Source of the DNA: DASPLH01 sp035627675
GTDB taxonomy: Bacteria; Acidobacteriota; Terriglobia; Terriglobales; Acidobacteriaceae
Assembly (NCBI GenBank): GCA_035627675.1
Contig: DASPLH010000059.1
Coordinates: 1-20,391 of the forward strand
DNA length: 20,391 nucleotides
Direction of reading: 5' to 3'
Part shown: positions 13,349 through 19,572 of the stretch, in pieces
How the letters are laid out: each line of letters starts with the position of its first letter
Position numbering within the stretch: position 1 is the first letter of the stretch
The notes under the pieces: generated by a model
The model's database searches: none
Told to the model about the DNA's origin: nothing
What the model saw: the letters and a program-made list of their open reading frames with translations, nothing else
Program-made: the position numbers and the translations under genes

Positions 13349-14956
13349 ATGCGCAAGATTCTTGCCTCGCTCGCCCTCATTCTTGTCTTCGGCTGCAGCG
13401 CGCTGGCTGCGGCCTACAACGCCAAGCCGAAACTCGCGGTCGTCATCATCGTGGACCAGCTTCGCGGCGACCTCATGGAGCGGCACTACTCCGATTTCGG
13501 ACCCGGCGGCTTCCGGCTGTTCATGGACCGGGGCGCGTGGTTCAGCAATGCGTACTATCAGTACGCCAACACGCGTACCTGCCCCGGACACGCGACCTTG
13601 GGAACGGGAACCTATACGCTGGGCCACGGGATACTTGCGAATGACTGGTGGGACCCGCAAGCGAAGAAAGTAGTGTCTTGCACCGAAGATCCGGCAGAAC
13701 AGCCGGTGGGCGCAGCCAGCCGGGACCGCGGAGATTCGCCGCGCCGCCTGCTGACAACCACCATCGGCGACGAACTGAAACTTGCCACGAGCGGCCGCGC
13801 GCGCGTGTATGGGGTTGCGCTGAAAGCAAGGTCGGCCATCATGCCGGTCGGCTACAGCGCGGACGGAGCATTCTGGATCGAACACGACACCGGCGCTTTC
13901 CTGAGTTCGACCTACTACATGAAGGAAGCGCCGGCGTGGCTCACGGCATTCAACGCCGCCAAGCCGGCCGCCAAGTACGAGGGCCTGGAGTGGAAGGACC
14001 GCGCCGGAAAGGTGATGCGCAGCACGGGGCCGCAGCAGGAAAACGGCAAGCCGCTCGACTACTACGAGCGTATCGGCCGCACGCCATACGCTAACGACTA
14101 CACCCTGGAGTTCACCCGCGCCCTGATCGAAAACGAGAAACTGGGCACGGGACCGGCGACCGATCTGCTTACCGTCAGTTTCTCGTCTCACGACATCCTG
14201 CAACACAAGGTCGGGCCCGATTCGGAGCAGGAGCGCGAGATGATAGTCGCGCTCGACCGCCAATTGGCCGGGTTCTTCCAGTACCTGGTGAAGCGCTACG
14301 GTGAAGGAAACTTTCTGCTGGCCCTCAGCGCGGACCACGGTACGGCGCCCCTGCCAAGCTTTGCGTCAACGTTGCGAATCCCAGCCGCCAACCTGAAACG
14401 TCCCGATGTCGTCAACGAGTTGAATGCTGCCATCTCGAAGAAGCTGGGCCGCGAGGCGAAATACGTCGTCCGCTACGACTACCCCAACGCGCAACTGGAC
14501 ACGGCAGCGTTCGAGGGCACAAATCTTACCCAGGCAGAAGCCGAGCGCACGGTGGGTGAGGCGATGGTGCAGCTCGGCATGCGTAACTACTTTACGAAGA
14601 GCCAACTGGCTTCCGGCGATGTCCCGAACACGGTGTTCACGCGACAGTTCCTTAACGCCTACAGCCCGCACTCCGGCTGGTACGTCATCGGCTATTCCGC
14701 GCCCTTCATCGTCGGCTGGGGGGCCGGGACGGACCACGCGCTCCCATACTCCTATGACACGCATGTGCCGGTGGCGTTCTACGGGCCGCAGTTCCGTCCG
14801 GGACAGTACCGCACGGCCGCCGAACCGGTGGACCTCGCCGTGACGCTCAGCAGCGTGCTCGGCATCAGCAAGCCGGCGAGCGCCGTCGGACGCGTGCTGA
14901 CCGAGGCCATCGCCGATCAACCGAGGGTTCCTGTGGCTACCGGGGGCCGCCGATGA
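13349..14956 (+). CDS. Secreted alkaline phosphatase superfamily protein (PafA-like)
   Basis: The protein has 535 aa from the ATG at 13349, where a signal sequence begins (hydrophobic 4-15, cleavage near ALAAA; LVFGC could alternatively be a weak lipobox). The frame is open upstream only antisense to serS. Superfamily metal and catalytic residues are visible: D36 (IIVDQLRGD), nucleophile candidate T77 in NTRTCPGHATLGTG, D282 and H286 in SSHDILQHKVGP, D329-H330 in LSADHGT, and a C-terminal His in YSPHSG or TDHALPYS/TH. This set matches the PafA-like phosphate monoesterase and related phosphodiesterase branch, with two zinc ions in the periplasm. The substrate cannot be read from the sequence. 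The stop overlaps the pyrD start by 4 nt (ATGA), so the two genes are cotranscribed; no strong Shine-Dalgarno is seen. Confidence 0.9.
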   Translation: MRKILASLALILVFGCSALAAAYNAKPKLAVVIIVDQLRGDLMERHYSDFGPGGFRLFMDRGAWFSNAYYQYANTRTCPGHATLGTGTYTLGHGILANDWWDPQAKKVVSCTEDPAEQPVGAASRDRGDSPRRLLTTTIGDELKLATSGRARVYGVALKARSAIMPVGYSADGAFWIEHDTGAFLSSTYYMKEAPAWLTAFNAAKPAAKYEGLEWKDRAGKVMRSTGPQQENGKPLDYYERIGRTPYANDYTLEFTRALIENEKLGTGPATDLLTVSFSSHDILQHKVGPDSEQEREMIVALDRQLAGFFQYLVKRYGEGNFLLALSADHGTAPLPSFASTLRIPAANLKRPDVVNELNAAISKKLGREAKYVVRYDYPNAQLDTAAFEGTNLTQAEAERTVGEAMVQLGMRNYFTKSQLASGDVPNTVFTRQFLNAYSPHSGWYVIGYSAPFIVGWGAGTDHALPYSYDTHVPVAFYGPQFRPGQYRTAAEPVDLAVTLSSVLGISKPASAVGRVLTEAIADQPRVPVATGGRR

Positions 14957-15897
14957 CTTCCCGCACGCCGGTTGACATGAGCGTCTCGTTTGCCGGGTTG
15001 AACCTGAAGAACCCGGTGATCGCCGCTGCCGGAACGTTTGGCTACGGAGTCGAGTTCGAAGACATCGTCACGCTCGAGAAGCTTGGCGGGTTCGTGGTCA
15101 AGGGCCTGTCTCGCGAACCGATGCCCGGAAATCCGCCGCCACGGCTGTACGAGACCGCCGCGGGCATGCTGAACGCGATCGGGCTCCAGAATATCGGCGC
15201 GCGTGCCTTCGTCGAAGAGAAGGTGCCGCAACTGGCGAAGATGCGGAACATCGTCCCCATCGCGAATGTTTACGGCTACAGCATCGAGGACTTCACGCAG
15301 ACCATCCGCATCCTCAACGAGGGAGACGGGATCGCCGCTTACGAGATCAATGTCTCGTGTCCGAACGTAAAGCGGGGCGGGATCACCTTCGGCCAGGACC
15401 CGGTCATGCTGCAGGAAGTGGTCGCGGCCTGCAAGAGTGCGGCGCGTCGTCCGCTGATCGTGAAGCTCTCGCCGAATGTCACCAGCATCGCCTACATGGC
15501 GCGAGCGGCGGAGACGGCCGGCGCCGACGCCGTCTCGCTGGTGAATACCTTCCTCGCCATGGCGATCGATCCGGAGACGCGGAGGCCGCGCATCTCGAAC
15601 GTGACCGCCGGACTGTCAGGCCCGGCCATCAAGCCGATCGCCGTGCGCATGGTGTACGAAGTGGCGCACTCGGTGAACATCCCGGTCCTGGGAATGGGCG
15701 GGATCAGCACGGCCGAAGACGTCGTCGAGTTCATGCTGGCCGGAGCCGCCGCCGTGCAGGTGGGGACGGCGAACTTCTGGGATCCGTGCGCGTGCGAGAA
15801 ACTTGTCAACGCCCTGGAACGCTGGTGCGTGGAGCACCGGGTCAAAAAGATCACCGACCTGATCGGCGGAGTCATCCTCGACCAGCCGAACCAATAG
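14953..15897 (+). CDS. pyrD: Dihydroorotate dehydrogenase, class 1B catalytic subunit
   Basis: The protein has 314 aa. The start ATG overlaps the phosphatase stop. It is an FMN-binding TIM barrel beginning MSVSFAGLNLKNPVIAAAGTFGYG, with the class 1 catalytic Cys at C136 (NVSCPNVKRGG), the phosphate-binding VKLSPNVTSIAY and the C-terminal GMGGISTAEDVVEFMLAGAAAVQVGTA FMN phosphate loop. Cys as active base (class 2 uses Ser), and the length, indicate class 1; LNAIGLQN and SCPNVK fit 1B, which uses NAD+ through a PyrK subunit. No pyrK lies here, so it would be elsewhere. Reaction: dihydroorotate to orotate in pyrimidine synthesis. Next comes a cupin gene 8 nt away. Confidence 0.95.
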   Translation: MTSRTPVDMSVSFAGLNLKNPVIAAAGTFGYGVEFEDIVTLEKLGGFVVKGLSREPMPGNPPPRLYETAAGMLNAIGLQNIGARAFVEEKVPQLAKMRNIVPIANVYGYSIEDFTQTIRILNEGDGIAAYEINVSCPNVKRGGITFGQDPVMLQEVVAACKSAARRPLIVKLSPNVTSIAYMARAAETAGADAVSLVNTFLAMAIDPETRRPRISNVTAGLSGPAIKPIAVRMVYEVAHSVNIPVLGMGGISTAEDVVEFMLAGAAAVQVGTANFWDPCACEKLVNALERWCVEHRVKKITDLIGGVILDQPNQ

Positions 15898-15905
15898 GAG
15901 TACGA

Positions 15906-16262
15906 ATGCCGACCCTGATTTCGCAGCCTAAACGCATCGAGGCCGCCGGAAACAAGCCGAAGCTGATCGATGAATACATCGGCCGGGTGAACTCCGGGAC
16001 AACGGGCGCCAGCGTCGCACACATGCGAAGCCCCGCCGGTTGGGTTGAACCGGGACAGACGCCGGAGTTCGACGAGTACACGATCGTGCTGAAGGGCCAT
16101 CTGCGAGTCACCCACCGCGACGGCCACATCGACGTAAATGCGGGACAGGCAGTCATCGCACATGCGGGCGAATGGGTGCAGTACTCGACGCCGGATGGAG
16201 CCGAGTACATCGCCGTCTGCCTGCCCGCGTTCTCCATGGAGACGGTGCATCGCGACGAATAG
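15906..16262 (+). CDS. Small cupin-domain protein
   Basis: The protein has 118 aa from the ATG at 15906, with TAGGAG 6 nt upstream; the frame is open farther upstream inside pyrD but only as a shadow. A single-domain cupin barrel is visible: motif 1 region EFDEYTIVLKGHLRVTHRDG and motif 2 region VNAGQAVIAHAGEWVQYSTPDGAEY. The usual HxH metal ligands of motif 1 are not clearly present (DEYTIVLKG has E in place), so metal binding and enzymatic activity are uncertain. Similar small cupins resemble the EutQ-like and transcription-regulator-associated types. It is the third gene of the phosphatase-pyrD-cupin operon, closed by a terminator. A role in pyrimidine or phosphate metabolism would be guilt by association. 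Confidence 0.82.
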   Translation: MPTLISQPKRIEAAGNKPKLIDEYIGRVNSGTTGASVAHMRSPAGWVEPGQTPEFDEYTIVLKGHLRVTHRDGHIDVNAGQAVIAHAGEWVQYSTPDGAEYIAVCLPAFSMETVHRDE

Positions 16263-16280
16263 GGATGCCAGGCAAAACGG

Positions 16281-16306
16281 AAACGCACGGCGCGAGCCGT
16301 GCGTTT
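16281..16306. terminator. Intrinsic terminator between convergent genes
   Basis: An 11-bp perfect stem (AAACGCACGGC with its complement) around GCGA, followed by a short T-run on the plus strand. It lies 18 nt after the cupin stop and 23 nt from the stop of the convergent outer-membrane protein gene, and can serve both. Confidence 0.9.
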
Positions 16307-16328
16307 TCTGGTTCCGAGTCATCTCCGT

Positions 16329-17702
16329 TCAATGCGTCATCTTCGGCGGGCGCAGCCGGACGAAAATCTGGAAGCTCACCGGCCGCTTGCCGTAGTAGGA
16401 GTCGAGCACGTCGGGCTTCGAATAGAACGTCACTTCGGCTCCGATGCCCACCTGCCCCGCGCTCGACTGAACGATGTCGCGCACGCCACCGAAGGTATAT
16501 CCGCCGATGCGGAAGCTGGCATGGTGTCCGCCGGGTCCATCGCCCTCGGGGAACAACTCGTCCTTATCGACCAGTTCCAGGCGCGTGTACGCATAGTTCT
16601 TCTGGGCGAAGTTGAGCGTGGTCTCGACCAGGTAGCTGTTCTGCACGGAATCGGCGTGCCCGGTCTTGCGATTGCGCCCCCACACGAGCGACGTGGCCCA
16701 ATTGCCGGCCGCGAGCGGCCTGTTGTAGGAGAGCATCGCCGTCTGCCGGACGATGTTGTTGTCCTCCAGCGCCTCGGGCTTGCGGAGGAATCCGTAGGCG
16801 TACGAAGCGGTCCAGTTGCGTCCCGGAGCGAAGCTCACGCGTCCGGCCCAGGAATCCAGCGCTCCGAAATCGAAGTTGGTGCGCTCCTCGTCGGGCTCGC
16901 GCCCGTTGAAAACGCTCCCTTCCACCTTGACCCGCTTGTAAGTCAGTCCGGTCGTAATCACGCCGAAGGTGATGTGCGTCGAGTCCTGCAAATGGTGCGA
17001 CAGGGGCGCGTCTGGAATCTCGAGGGCGGAACCGCGGTGCATGAAAGTCACGGGACCGACTGCGGGCTCTCCGGCAAGACCGCCGTAGATGCTCCACTGC
17101 AAGTTCTCCGACACCGGCACGACGTAGCGCGCCGACAACTCGCCGATCAGATCGTGCGGGTGCTGGTGATCGACCAGGGCCTTGCCACGGTAGGTCTCGC
17201 CGGTCTGGAACAGTTGCGGGAAGCCCGGGCGAGGCGTCGTCAGCGGTTCGGCCGTGAACATCTGGCGCAGTTGCAGGGTGCCGGAGCCGAGCTTGCGGTC
17301 CTGCATCAGCATCAGCCAGTTCTGCGACTGGAGTTTGCCCGCGCCCCGCAGTCCACCCTGCTTGTTGAAGCCGATCACCAGGTTGGCATGCGTCATGACG
17401 TTCCAGTCGCGGTAGCTCTTCATCCACATGTAGCTTGGCGAGGATTGCGGCAACCATGCCGTTCCAGAGCCGAAGCCGAGCTCCAGGTTGGCTCCGGGCT
17501 GCTGCCGCTCGCCATGCGCTGCGTGCGGGTCCTGATCGCGCATGGGCCGCGAAGACCGTTCTTCGGACGGCGGCTGCTGGGCAGCCGGGGCCGGTTCCGG
17601 CGGGTGCGACGAATGATCGTGCTGGCCTACGGCGGCCGGCACTGCGAGAAGAAGCAGCAGCGCAAGCAGGATGCCGCGAATTGGGATAGCTCGCGAAGTC
17701 AT
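16329..17702 (-). CDS. His-rich outer-membrane beta-barrel-like protein, probably copper-associated
   Basis: The protein has 457 aa from the ATG at 17702 (MTSRAIPIRG before the signal peptide); the frame is open for eight codons more. Signal peptide about 1-27, then a low-complexity His/Pro/Gln/Glu segment (QHDHSSHPPEPAP and DPHAAHGERQQPG, about 28-70), then alternating aromatic beta strands without cytoplasmic features, ending in KRPVSFQIFVRLRPPKMTH, as in an outer-membrane barrel. The motif VDHQHPHDLIGEL is one I associate with a family of hypothetical proteins found beside copper resistance genes; that is memory of context, not a proven activity. The upstream region has a G-tract inverted repeat like a CsoR copper operator, which supports a metal role. 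No metal-transport gene is adjacent. Confidence 0.75.
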   Translation of the reverse strand: MTSRAIPIRGILLALLLLLAVPAAVGQHDHSSHPPEPAPAAQQPPSEERSSRPMRDQDPHAAHGERQQPGANLELGFGSGTAWLPQSSPSYMWMKSYRDWNVMTHANLVIGFNKQGGLRGAGKLQSQNWLMLMQDRKLGSGTLQLRQMFTAEPLTTPRPGFPQLFQTGETYRGKALVDHQHPHDLIGELSARYVVPVSENLQWSIYGGLAGEPAVGPVTFMHRGSALEIPDAPLSHHLQDSTHITFGVITTGLTYKRVKVEGSVFNGREPDEERTNFDFGALDSWAGRVSFAPGRNWTASYAYGFLRKPEALEDNNIVRQTAMLSYNRPLAAGNWATSLVWGRNRKTGHADSVQNSYLVETTLNFAQKNYAYTRLELVDKDELFPEGDGPGGHHASFRIGGYTFGGVRDIVQSSAGQVGIGAEVTFYSKPDVLDSYYGKRPVSFQIFVRLRPPKMTH

Positions 17703-17710
17703 AGTTTTAA

Positions 17711-17757
17711 TACCCCCCACCCCCATACTATCGCATATAGGGGGAGGGGGTAGTCAA
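17711..17757 (-). promoter_or_regulatory. G-tract inverted repeat resembling a CsoR-type metal operator, over the promoter
   Basis: On the plus strand TACCCCCCACCCCCATA (17711-17727) is mirrored by ATAGGGGGAGGGGGTA (17737-17752), a near-perfect dyad. A minus-strand -35 TTGACT (17752-17757) overlaps the distal arm; candidate -10s are GATAGT (17727-17732, 19-bp spacer) or TAGTAT (17725-17730, 21-bp spacer), so the dyad surrounds the -10. The proximal arm supplies the G-rich ribosome-binding stretch about 10 nt before the ATG. Known CsoR operators are pseudo-palindromes of G-tracts flanked by TA; the resemblance is clear, the regulator is not in the window. Confidence 0.6.
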
Positions 17758-17781
17758 GCCGCGCCGCAAACATTCCTGCGG

Positions 17782-17809
17782 AAAAAGAAAAACCGGCCAG
17801 GTGGCCAGT
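17782..17809 (-). terminator. Intrinsic terminator of the MBL hydrolase operon
   Basis: On the minus strand ACTGGCC pairs with GGCCGGT (one G-U) around ACCT, followed by TTTTTCTTTTTC. It lies about 30 nt after the zf-HC2-like gene stop and is a convincing terminator. Confidence 0.88.
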
Positions 17810-17840
17810 TCAGTAAGATGACGTTCCCGTGCGGGACAGA

Positions 17841-18281
17841 TCACGAACCTGAGATTTTCAGGCGAAGTTCTTCGGGGATGCGCTCCCGGATGTGGTCGGG
17901 GAGGCGGTCATGCACCAGCCGTGCTCCGGTCTTTGCCGCTCCGACCATGACTACAGGGGCCGGGGTGGCGACGGCCACGATCAGCCAGATCAGGGCCGAC
18001 AGCAGGAACCCGGCAAGCGCGATCAGTTCGAGGATGAAGGCGTGTCCCGGCTTCAGGTGATGGATGATGGCGAAGGCCACCAGGAACAGGCCGGCGGAAA
18101 GGGTTCCGAGAACGATAAGGCCGACGTCCACCGCCCGGTGGAGACGCTGGCGCGAGCGGCAATGCTCGCAGGCCGCAAGGTGCGCTTCGTAGTCGCCGCG
18201 CATCTCCGGTGCGAGTCCCGAAATGTCATAGCGCCAGCCGGCGAGAATCTTGCCGACGACGCGGTCGATACATTCACTCAT
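17841..18281 (-). CDS. zf-HC2-type membrane protein (anti-sigma-factor-like)
   Basis: The protein has 146 aa from the ATG at 18281 (MSECIDRVVG); the frame is open further upstream inside the next gene only as a shadow. Residues 34-41 read HLAACEHC, an H-x3-C-x2-C zinc motif as in anti-sigma factors of the zf-HC2/ZAS class. Two hydrophobic segments follow (about 50-72 and 79-110) and a basic tail (about 115-146). ZAS anti-sigmas usually have one helix and an extracytoplasmic domain, and no sigma factor gene is adjacent, so the anti-sigma role is not established; it may instead be a membrane-associated partner of something else. It starts 7 nt after the MBL hydrolase stop, so the two are cotranscribed. 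Confidence 0.72.
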   Translation of the reverse strand: MSECIDRVVGKILAGWRYDISGLAPEMRGDYEAHLAACEHCRSRQRLHRAVDVGLIVLGTLSAGLFLVAFAIIHHLKPGHAFILELIALAGFLLSALIWLIVAVATPAPVVMVGAAKTGARLVHDRLPDHIRERIPEELRLKISGS

Positions 18282-18288
18282 GCCGTGC

Positions 18289-19092
18289 TTACAGAACCAC
18301 AGTTTGCAGAGTCTCGTGCTGCGCAGCCAGCATGAGCTGGTTGTGCAGCAGGTTACGGCGCCTTCCCAGGGCAGACTCGGCCGCCGTCCTGGCAATCTCC
18401 GGATGATTGTTTTGTTCGGACAAATGCGCCAGGATGAGGAAAGCTGCATCCCCATCATAATCGCTGGCCAGAAATTCAGCCAACGCGTCGTTGGACAAAT
18501 GGCCAACTCGGGAAAGAACCCGCTGCTTGACCGACCAGGGGTACGGCCCGATCCGAAGCATCTCGATGTCGTGGTTGGACTCGATCATCAGCCCGTGACA
18601 TCCCCGCAGATGATCTTTCACGTTCTGCGCGATGTATCCGAGATCGGTGGCCACTCCCAGTTTGACGCCCTCGGCCAGGAACGTGAAACCGACCGGATCG
18701 GCCGCGTCGTGTGGGATCGTGAACGGCATCACTTCGATGTCGCCGACCTGGAAAGCGCGCCCGGGCTGAAACACTTCGAGCCGTTCGGCGCGCACGGCGT
18801 TCCCCGCGCTGTCTTTGAAGTAGCGCTGCCAGGTGGCGTGCGTGGGTCCGGTCATGAAAACCGGCAGGCGGAACTTCTTCGCCATCACATGCACTCCGGA
18901 GACGTGGTCCGAGTGCTCGTGGGTGATCAGGATGGCGTCAATCGTCTCCGGCGAGATCCCGGCCTTCAGCAAGCGCGCGCAGGTTTCCTTGCAGGAGAGG
19001 CCACAGTCCACCAGCAGGCGGGTACTGCTGGAAGCCACCACCGTGCTGTTGCCCTTGCTCCCACTGGCAAGGACCGTGAGCGACACACCCAT
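18289..19092 (-). CDS. MBL-fold metallo-hydrolase, WalJ/YycJ-like
   Basis: The protein has 267 aa. N-terminal SLTVLASGSKGNSTVV and the metal motif H58-E59-H60-S61-D62-H63 define the metallo-beta-lactamase fold; FTIPHDAADPVGFTF, GVATDLGYIAQNVKDHL and ILAHLSEQNNHPEIA give the remaining ligands. This pattern matches the YycJ/WalJ family, small RNase J-like or exonuclease-type hydrolases; in Bacillus walJ is tied to the WalRK system and to DNA mismatch repair, while here neither walRK nor repair genes are adjacent. The product is probably a two-metal phosphodiesterase acting on nucleic acid in the cytoplasm. No ribosome-binding site precedes the ATG. It is cotranscribed with the zf-HC2-type membrane protein 7 nt downstream. 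Confidence 0.88.
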   Translation of the reverse strand: MGVSLTVLASGSKGNSTVVASSSTRLLVDCGLSCKETCARLLKAGISPETIDAILITHEHSDHVSGVHVMAKKFRLPVFMTGPTHATWQRYFKDSAGNAVRAERLEVFQPGRAFQVGDIEVMPFTIPHDAADPVGFTFLAEGVKLGVATDLGYIAQNVKDHLRGCHGLMIESNHDIEMLRIGPYPWSVKQRVLSRVGHLSNDALAEFLASDYDGDAAFLILAHLSEQNNHPEIARTAAESALGRRRNLLHNQLMLAAQHETLQTVVL

Positions 19093-19164
19093 AGGCGCAG
19101 CATATCGGGAAGGGACGCCGCGCGGGAGTAACTTGACGGTTAACAGGTAACGATTTATCCGGAT

Positions 19165-19182
19165 GTCGGGTGAGGCCCCGAC
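19165..19182 (-). terminator. Hairpin directly after the small membrane protein gene
   Basis: GTCGGG and CCCGAC form a 6-bp perfect stem around a 6-nt loop, directly downstream (minus strand) of the stop at 19183. There is no T-tract, so termination is uncertain; it may be a 3'-end stabiliser. Confidence 0.35.
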
Positions 19183-19569
19183 CTACTTCTCGGCGAGGAA
19201 CACGTGGGAGATGAACCGGCGGAAGAACGACCCGCCGAACCCTCCGGCGACTCCGGGCAGGATCACGAGGATGGACCCTGCGAGCGTCGCCCGGGTGAAG
19301 TTCGCATAATACCCGCCGAGTTTTGCGGCGACGAGCACGAGCGGGATCGGCAGCGCCACGGCCACGATCCATCGCCAGGGCCGCTGCGGACGCGCAAAGC
19401 CCAGGGCCATGCACGCGGCCGTCACGGCCAAGGCGGTGACGGCCGGGTCCTGCACGGCCACGTGCACCATTCCACTCAGGAGTCCGGCGATCAGGCCGAG
19501 CGTCCACGTAAGTCCCGTCAGGGTCTCGCGCCCGGCCTGCGTCTTTGAGTCGTTTTGCACGGCTTCCAT
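19183..19569 (-). CDS. Small polytopic membrane protein of unknown function
   Basis: The protein has 128 aa. I do not recognise a family. The N-terminus (MEAVQNDSKTQAGRETL) is polar; four hydrophobic segments follow at about 19-37, 43-60, 66-84 and 95-112, the last Gly-rich (GSILVILPGVAGGFGGSFFRRF). The ATG is 3 nt after the stop of the 3-hydroxyacyl-CoA dehydrogenase gene in the same direction, so it is probably cotranscribed. Nothing in its sequence links it to lipid or CoA metabolism. It could be an Acidobacteria-type conserved protein; function unknown. Confidence 0.7.
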   Translation of the reverse strand: MEAVQNDSKTQAGRETLTGLTWTLGLIAGLLSGMVHVAVQDPAVTALAVTAACMALGFARPQRPWRWIVAVALPIPLVLVAAKLGGYYANFTRATLAGSILVILPGVAGGFGGSFFRRFISHVFLAEK

Positions 19570-19572
19570 CTG

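Noticed and set aside
13226..14338. N-terminal extension of the serS frame
   Set aside because: It runs antisense through the phosphatase gene and lacks SerRS resemblance; the start at 13225 gives the normal length.
15357..15905. N-terminal extension of the cupin frame inside pyrD
   Set aside because: Out-of-frame shadow of pyrD; a good ribosome-binding site exists at the cupin ATG at 15906.
16299..17753. 484-codon plus-strand open frame opposite the outer-membrane protein gene
   Set aside because: The minus-strand protein has signal peptide, barrel strands and motifs; the plus frame has none.
19133..19161. Plus-strand TTGACG-17-TATCCG promoter-like pair
   Set aside because: No plus-strand gene or RNA follows; the -10 is a poor match.
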